Assembly (NCBI GenBank): GCA_041749015.1 | Contig: JBGTCD010000136.1 | Coordinates: 1-27,583 of the forward strand | Direction of reading: 5' to 3' | DNA length: 27,583 bases | Source of the DNA: JBGTCD01 sp041749015 | GTDB taxonomy: Bacteria; Bacteroidota; Bacteroidia; Cytophagales; Cyclobacteriaceae | Part shown: in pieces, positions 23,694-27,583 of the stretch | Layout of the letters: every line of letters starts with the position of its first letter | How positions within the stretch are numbered: the stretch's first letter is position 1 | Notes under the pieces: generated by a model | The model's input: only the letters and a program-made list of their open reading frames with translations | Databases searched by the model: none | Told to the model about the DNA's origin: nothing | Position numbers and translations under genes: made by a program

Positions 23694-24290
23694 ATGTTTA
23701 CAGAACCCAATCTTGGTAGTCAAACCCGCAAATCAGGCTGGATAGAAGTGATCTGCGGGTGCATGTTTTCGGGGAAAACGGAGGAATTGATCCGGCGACT
23801 CAACAGGGCAGTAATAGCACGGCAAAAGATAGAGATTTTTAAGCCTGCTGTAGACAAACGATATGATGATAAAGAGGTAGTGAGCCATAACCACTCTTCA
23901 ATTCGTTCCACTCCGGTTGATTTTGCCTCAGATATTTTGCTCCTGGCCGGGAATTGTGATGTGGTGGGTATCGATGAGGCACAATTTTTTGATGATACCA
24001 TCGTAGAGGTTTGTAATAAGTTGGCCAATTCTGGAAAGCGGGTAATTGTAGCAGGGCTGGATATGGACTATGAAGTGAAGCCATTTGGCCCCATGCCTAA
24101 CCTGCTGGCCGTAGCAGAATTTGTTACCAAAGTACATGCTATTTGTGCTCAAACAGGGGAATTGGCTTCTTTTTCGTTTCGGCTTTCTGAAGATACAACG
24201 AAAGTATTATTAGGAGAAAAGCAGCAATATGAAGCCAGAAGCCGTTATAGCTTTATGAAAGGAATTAAGGAAAAAGGAAAAAAAGGTTGA
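23694..24290 (+). CDS. tdk: Thymidine kinase (type II)
   Basis: This 198-residue enzyme phosphorylates thymidine for salvage. It has a P-loop GCMFSGKTEELIRR (22-35), VGIDEAQFFDD (91-101) with likely catalytic Glu95, and the lasso-region substrate residues near YEARSRYSF. In many type II enzymes the lasso is held by a four-Cys zinc site; here the corresponding region (HAICAQTGELASFS, ending RSRYSF) keeps only one Cys, so zinc binding is probably lost. I recall the same loss in other Bacteroidota. The stop codon overlaps the porZ TTG start. Confidence 0.95.
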   Translation: MFTEPNLGSQTRKSGWIEVICGCMFSGKTEELIRRLNRAVIARQKIEIFKPAVDKRYDDKEVVSHNHSSIRSTPVDFASDILLLAGNCDVVGIDEAQFFDDTIVEVCNKLANSGKRVIVAGLDMDYEVKPFGPMPNLLAVAEFVTKVHAICAQTGELASFSFRLSEDTTKVLLGEKQQYEARSRYSFMKGIKEKGKKG

Positions 24291-26554
24291 GATCACATAT
24301 TTTATTTCTGTGGGTTTTCCTTATTTCCATTCTGGACCTATCAGGTCAGGAGCTGATCCCTTTATCTCAGTGGCGGGTACATCCTGCATACAATCAGGCC
24401 ATAAGCATTACAGCCTCCGAAACCCGCATTTACGTGGCTACCCGTGCCGCATTATTTTCTTTCGACCCTGGAGACAATCAAATCAGAACTCTGACCAGAC
24501 TGGATGGGCTTTCAGATGCAGGCATATCTACAATTTTCTGGCATTCAAATTCCAACACACTGTTGATAGGGTATGAAAACGGTAATCTGGATTTCCTGGC
24601 CGATGGGCGCATCAGGAATCTGCCGCTGGTTAAAAATGCCGCTATTTTAGGGAGCAAAAGATTCAATCAATTTACTGCACATGGAGACATGGTTTTTGCT
24701 GCCACGGGCATAGGCCTTTTACTGATTGACCCTTTTAGATTAGAAATAAGAGAAACCTACCGTGACATAGGCCCCGGGGGCGTACCTCTTAATGCCTATC
24801 AGGCGGCCATTGCTGAGGATACGGTTTTTCTGGCTACCAGCCTTGGCATTCAAGCAGCAGGTCTTACCGGCACTAATCTTCTGGATTTTAATCAATGGCT
24901 TCATTTTGACGCGGGCCAGGGCCTACCCGAAGAGCCGGCTACGCTTATTACCAATACGGATCAGGGGATTTTAGCATGGATTGGTGGAGAAGGGCTTTTC
25001 TCGTATCAGTTCGGCAATATGTGGGAGCCGCTTACTATTCTTCAAGATGTTCCGCTCAAAAGTATCAGAAGGATGGGTTCTTCCCTGCTTATTACTACAG
25101 ATAGTATGGTCCTGGAGGTAGATGCAGATTTCAATATTTCAGAGCTAAGCCCATCTTTTGTGCAGGAACCTAAAGATGCCATATTTTGGAATAACCAAAT
25201 TTGGATTGCTGATCAAAGAGCAGGGCTGGTCCGCTCTGTTGGGGGTAACTGGAATACCATCAAGCCACAAGGGCCATTTTCGGATGAAACATCAAGCCTA
25301 TTTTTTTATCAAAATGATCTTTATCAATTACCTAGCGGCTATGATGCTGGATTTAATCCCACCAATAATGACCTGGGATTTAACGTATTTTCGGGAGGGT
25401 TTTGGACCAACTTCAGCAGTACTTCCATACAAGGAACCGAAGAAATCCCAGAATTTAGTGATATCGTAGATGGCACATACGTGCCGGCATTGAATGCCTT
25501 ATATCTGGCGTCTTTCGGCATGGGTTTGATCAATCTTGAAACCGGGGAAATCATCAATGAAAACACTCCTGGCAGCCCTTTGGTCAATGAGGATCCTGAG
25601 GGAAATCGGGTCCTCATATCAGCTCTGGAAGCTACTTCAGAGGGACTTTATGTGTTGAATTTTGGGGCTGACACCCCATTACATCGATTCAAAGGTCCCG
25701 GTCAATGGGACTCATTCAACTTATCCCTTATTGCTGCCAGGCAGACGGTAGAAATGATTGCCACGGCTTCCGGTATACTATTTTTACGACCTCATCCCGG
25801 GCTGAATTCAGGGTTTTTTGGATTTGCACCTGACCAGGGCATTGAGCGGGCGGTTACCGTAGCCCCCAGCAGCGGTAACCTACCTGATAATCGGGTCTAT
25901 TCCCTTCACCTGGATAGGAATGGCGCCCTTTGGGCAGGTACCCATAGTGGGGTAATTATTTTCAGCAACCCATCATCCATCATCGAGGATCAAAATTTTA
26001 GTGGGTTTTTGCCCATATTTGATGGCCGTCCTTTACTTAATGACGAAAGGGTGTTCAGTATTGCCTCAGATGGCGGCAATAGAAAGTGGATAGGCACCCA
26101 GAATGGGGCCTGGTTATTCGCACCTAACGGGGAAGCTTTAATTTACCATTTTACTACCCAAAACAGTCCCCTACCATCCAACCGCATAGATGCCATAGCC
26201 ATTAATGATAAAACAGGGGAGGTGTTTTTTGCTACGCCAAATGGCCTGGCCTCCTTTCGCAGCGATGCCACAGCCTCGCAACCAAGCCATAGTAACGTAA
26301 AAATCTTCCCTAACCCCGTGAGGTCTGACTTTATGGGTATGGTGGGTGTGGAAGGTCTGGTCAACAGGGCTCAGGTTAAAATTACGGATATTTCGGGGAG
26401 ATTAGTTTGGGAAGGGAGGTCTCAGGGGGGCACCTTTTCCTGGGATGTCAGAGACCTCAGAGGTCGGCGGGTAGGCACTGGAGTATATTTGGTATTTTCA
26501 TCAGATGATACCGGTAATGATACCTTCGTTGGTAAGATTGCGGTGATTAAATAG
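24287..26554 (+). CDS. porZ: PorZ-like T9SS attachment-complex protein
   Basis: This 755-residue secreted protein has a signal peptide (about 1-20), then PLSQWRVHPAYNQAISIT and repeated propeller blades (LFSFDPGDNQIRTLTRLDG, LLIGYENGNLDFL; later NRVYSLHLDRNGALWAGTHSGV and RVFSIASDGGNRKWIGTQNG). This fits the two beta-propellers of PorZ. The C-terminal ~84 residues (from 672, KIFPNPVRSD...TGVYLVFSS...GKIAVIK) form a type A sorting domain. PorZ belongs to the surface complex with PorU, PorV and PorQ that attaches type IX cargo to anionic LPS. Translation starts at TTG 24287, overlapping the tdk stop. It is followed by recO after six bases. A generic propeller cargo is the alternative. Confidence 0.87.
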   Translation: MRSHILFLWVFLISILDLSGQELIPLSQWRVHPAYNQAISITASETRIYVATRAALFSFDPGDNQIRTLTRLDGLSDAGISTIFWHSNSNTLLIGYENGNLDFLADGRIRNLPLVKNAAILGSKRFNQFTAHGDMVFAATGIGLLLIDPFRLEIRETYRDIGPGGVPLNAYQAAIAEDTVFLATSLGIQAAGLTGTNLLDFNQWLHFDAGQGLPEEPATLITNTDQGILAWIGGEGLFSYQFGNMWEPLTILQDVPLKSIRRMGSSLLITTDSMVLEVDADFNISELSPSFVQEPKDAIFWNNQIWIADQRAGLVRSVGGNWNTIKPQGPFSDETSSLFFYQNDLYQLPSGYDAGFNPTNNDLGFNVFSGGFWTNFSSTSIQGTEEIPEFSDIVDGTYVPALNALYLASFGMGLINLETGEIINENTPGSPLVNEDPEGNRVLISALEATSEGLYVLNFGADTPLHRFKGPGQWDSFNLSLIAARQTVEMIATASGILFLRPHPGLNSGFFGFAPDQGIERAVTVAPSSGNLPDNRVYSLHLDRNGALWAGTHSGVIIFSNPSSIIEDQNFSGFLPIFDGRPLLNDERVFSIASDGGNRKWIGTQNGAWLFAPNGEALIYHFTTQNSPLPSNRIDAIAINDKTGEVFFATPNGLASFRSDATASQPSHSNVKIFPNPVRSDFMGMVGVEGLVNRAQVKITDISGRLVWEGRSQGGTFSWDVRDLRGRRVGTGVYLVFSSDDTGNDTFVGKIAVIK

Positions 26555-26560
26555 CAGGGG

Positions 26561-27232
26561 ATGTCCAAACTTGAAAAAACCAAAGGGATTGTCTTAAAGC
26601 ATATCCGATACCGTGAGTCCTCCATCATCGTCAGCATATTTACTGAAAATTTTGGGCAGATTAAATGCATCGTTAATGGGGTAAAAACCCAAAATGGCAA
26701 ATCCAGAATAGCCCTTTTTCAGCCCCTTTCAAGATTGGAGTTAGTGGTTTACTATAAAAATGATGCCTCACTCCTTCGGTTGTCAGAGTATAAATGCAGC
26801 CAGCCATATTTTTATATAAACGCTGACCCCATCCGGTCTGCAGTGGCCCTGTTTATTACAGAGATTTTAGACAAATCCCTCAGAGAGGGCTCTGAAGTTC
26901 AGGGGTTGTATCCATTCCTGGAGGATTCCCTTGCGGCCCTTGATAGTCAGGATTTGGTGCTCAGGCAGTTTCCAGTACAGTTTTTAATCCGATTGTCTAA
27001 ATATCTGGGCTTCGATGCCAGTGCCGATTTGCAGTGGCTGGAGCTGAGCCCGGTGTCCATCAGCCCTGAGATGATTGGTAATTTTTCTAATAGCGCATTC
27101 AACATGCCCATATCCATGGACCACAGGGAGAAAAAGAGCCTCTTAGAAAGTCTTGTTCTTTTTTACAGACAGGAACTCGGATATTTACCCCCATTGCGGT
27201 CCCTGGATATCATCCGGCAAGTAATGGATTAA
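26561..27232 (+). CDS. recO: DNA repair protein RecO
   Basis: This 223-residue recombination mediator helps RecR load RecA on SSB-coated DNA. The N-terminal OB-fold is clear: TKGIVLKHIRYRESSIIVSIFTENFGQIKCIVNGVK (7-42). A helical C-terminal domain follows, containing EILDKSLREGSE and FLIRLSKYLGFDA. The four-Cys zinc motif found in some RecO proteins is absent. It is last in the ferredoxin-tdk-porZ-recO series, and its stop codon overlaps the convergent gene at the right edge. Confidence 0.93.
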   Translation: MSKLEKTKGIVLKHIRYRESSIIVSIFTENFGQIKCIVNGVKTQNGKSRIALFQPLSRLELVVYYKNDASLLRLSEYKCSQPYFYINADPIRSAVALFITEILDKSLREGSEVQGLYPFLEDSLAALDSQDLVLRQFPVQFLIRLSKYLGFDASADLQWLELSPVSISPEMIGNFSNSAFNMPISMDHREKKSLLESLVLFYRQELGYLPPLRSLDIIRQVMD

Positions 27233-27583
27233 GGCTTGAGGGTAATAGTCCTTTCTACGGTATTAAACGGGCCGGGTATACCATTGCCTTTGGCATCAAT
27301 TAATTCCAGTTTGAAGGTATTCTCACCCATAGGGAGCCCCTCAACAAAGTAGGGCTTCCATTCGGTTAGTACAAATTCAGTTCCATTAATGGTTGCCTTT
27401 ACCTGGTTGCCAGTTTCACTCAGGGTGGTGTTTAAAAGGAAGAAATCCAGAAGGATTTTCCGGGTATCCTCACCTAAATATTCACCCTTTGGTCGGCTGT
27501 AAAACAAATGGGGAGTTGTTAGGTCTGCAGGCTCTGCCACTACCTCTCCCACATTAAATTGTATGATATCGAAAGCCTCTTTA
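27229..27583 (-). CDS. Unrecognised protein, 5' end outside the window
   Basis: The frame is open to the right edge (first visible residues KEAFDIIQFNVGEVV), so only the last ~117 residues are seen. A GTG at 27550-27552 could be mistaken for a start. The visible part is a beta-rich domain with PHLFYSRPKGEYLGED, LDFFLLNTTLSETGNQVKAT, WKPYFVEGLPMGENTFKLEL and GPFNTVERTITL, an Ig-like or carbohydrate-binding style of fold. I do not recognise the family. It is convergent with recO, overlapping it by four bases. Confidence 0.65.
   Translation of the reverse strand, partial: KEAFDIIQFNVGEVVAEPADLTTPHLFYSRPKGEYLGEDTRKILLDFFLLNTTLSETGNQVKATINGTEFVLTEWKPYFVEGLPMGENTFKLELIDAKGNGIPGPFNTVERTITLKP

Noticed and set aside
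27229..27552. Complete 107-residue gene starting at GTG 27552
   Set aside because: The frame stays open to the window edge with protein-like sequence, so the gene is more likely cut by the edge.

Overview
The window looks like a chromosomal segment of a Bacteroidota genome, most likely of the order Cytophagales. Four things point there. The order ubiA-purN-purH-mreBCD-mrdA-rodA is seen. A PorZ-like type IX secretion protein with a C-terminal sorting domain sits next to recO. Lipoproteins carry acidic residues just after the lipobox cysteine. Promoters match the Bacteroidota pattern TTTG-N20-TAnnTTTG, and Shine-Dalgarno sequences are mostly absent. No tRNA, rRNA, CRISPR array, transposase or phage gene was found.

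Layout. Positions 1-1140 hold an orphan intrinsic terminator, a RelE/ParE-type toxin-antitoxin pair on the minus strand lying between two copies of a ~76-bp hairpin repeat, and a second short hairpin repeat. Positions 1141-4260 hold a Tat-type lipoprotein amine oxidase (minus), a divergent PnuC-family transporter overlapping a NadR-like kinase, and a small secreted beta-rich protein (minus). Positions 4260-10889 are an accessory islet: a possible gene remnant, an AT-rich two-helix membrane protein, a secreted GH130 enzyme, a DUF6157 protein, a polytopic membrane protein, a VWA lipoprotein, a small lipoprotein, a YjdJ/YjdI pair and a WG-repeat-like secreted protein.

Positions 10990-13624 hold a near-consensus promoter, a TPP riboswitch and a TonB-dependent receptor, so the receptor probably imports thiamine or a derivative. 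Positions 13628-16722 hold a UbiA prenyltransferase overlapping purN, then purH. Positions 16794-22286 are the rod-shape/elongasome operon mreB-mreC-mreD-mrdA-rodA. Positions 22290-23315 hold an unrecognised cytosolic protein (minus). Positions 23361-27232 hold a 2Fe-2S ferredoxin, thymidine kinase, porZ and recO, closely spaced and probably co-transcribed. The right edge cuts an unrecognised minus-strand gene.

The most interesting points are: the TPP-controlled receptor, together with a PnuC-family transporter whose substrate motif reads WxxWxxxD and its adjacent kinase, which could form a vitamin salvage route; the hairpin repeats around the toxin-antitoxin module; an inverted repeat enclosing the -7 box of the ubiA promoter; and two TTGA stop/start overlaps that give UUG starts to rodA and porZ. 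I did not see a clearly novel multi-gene system.
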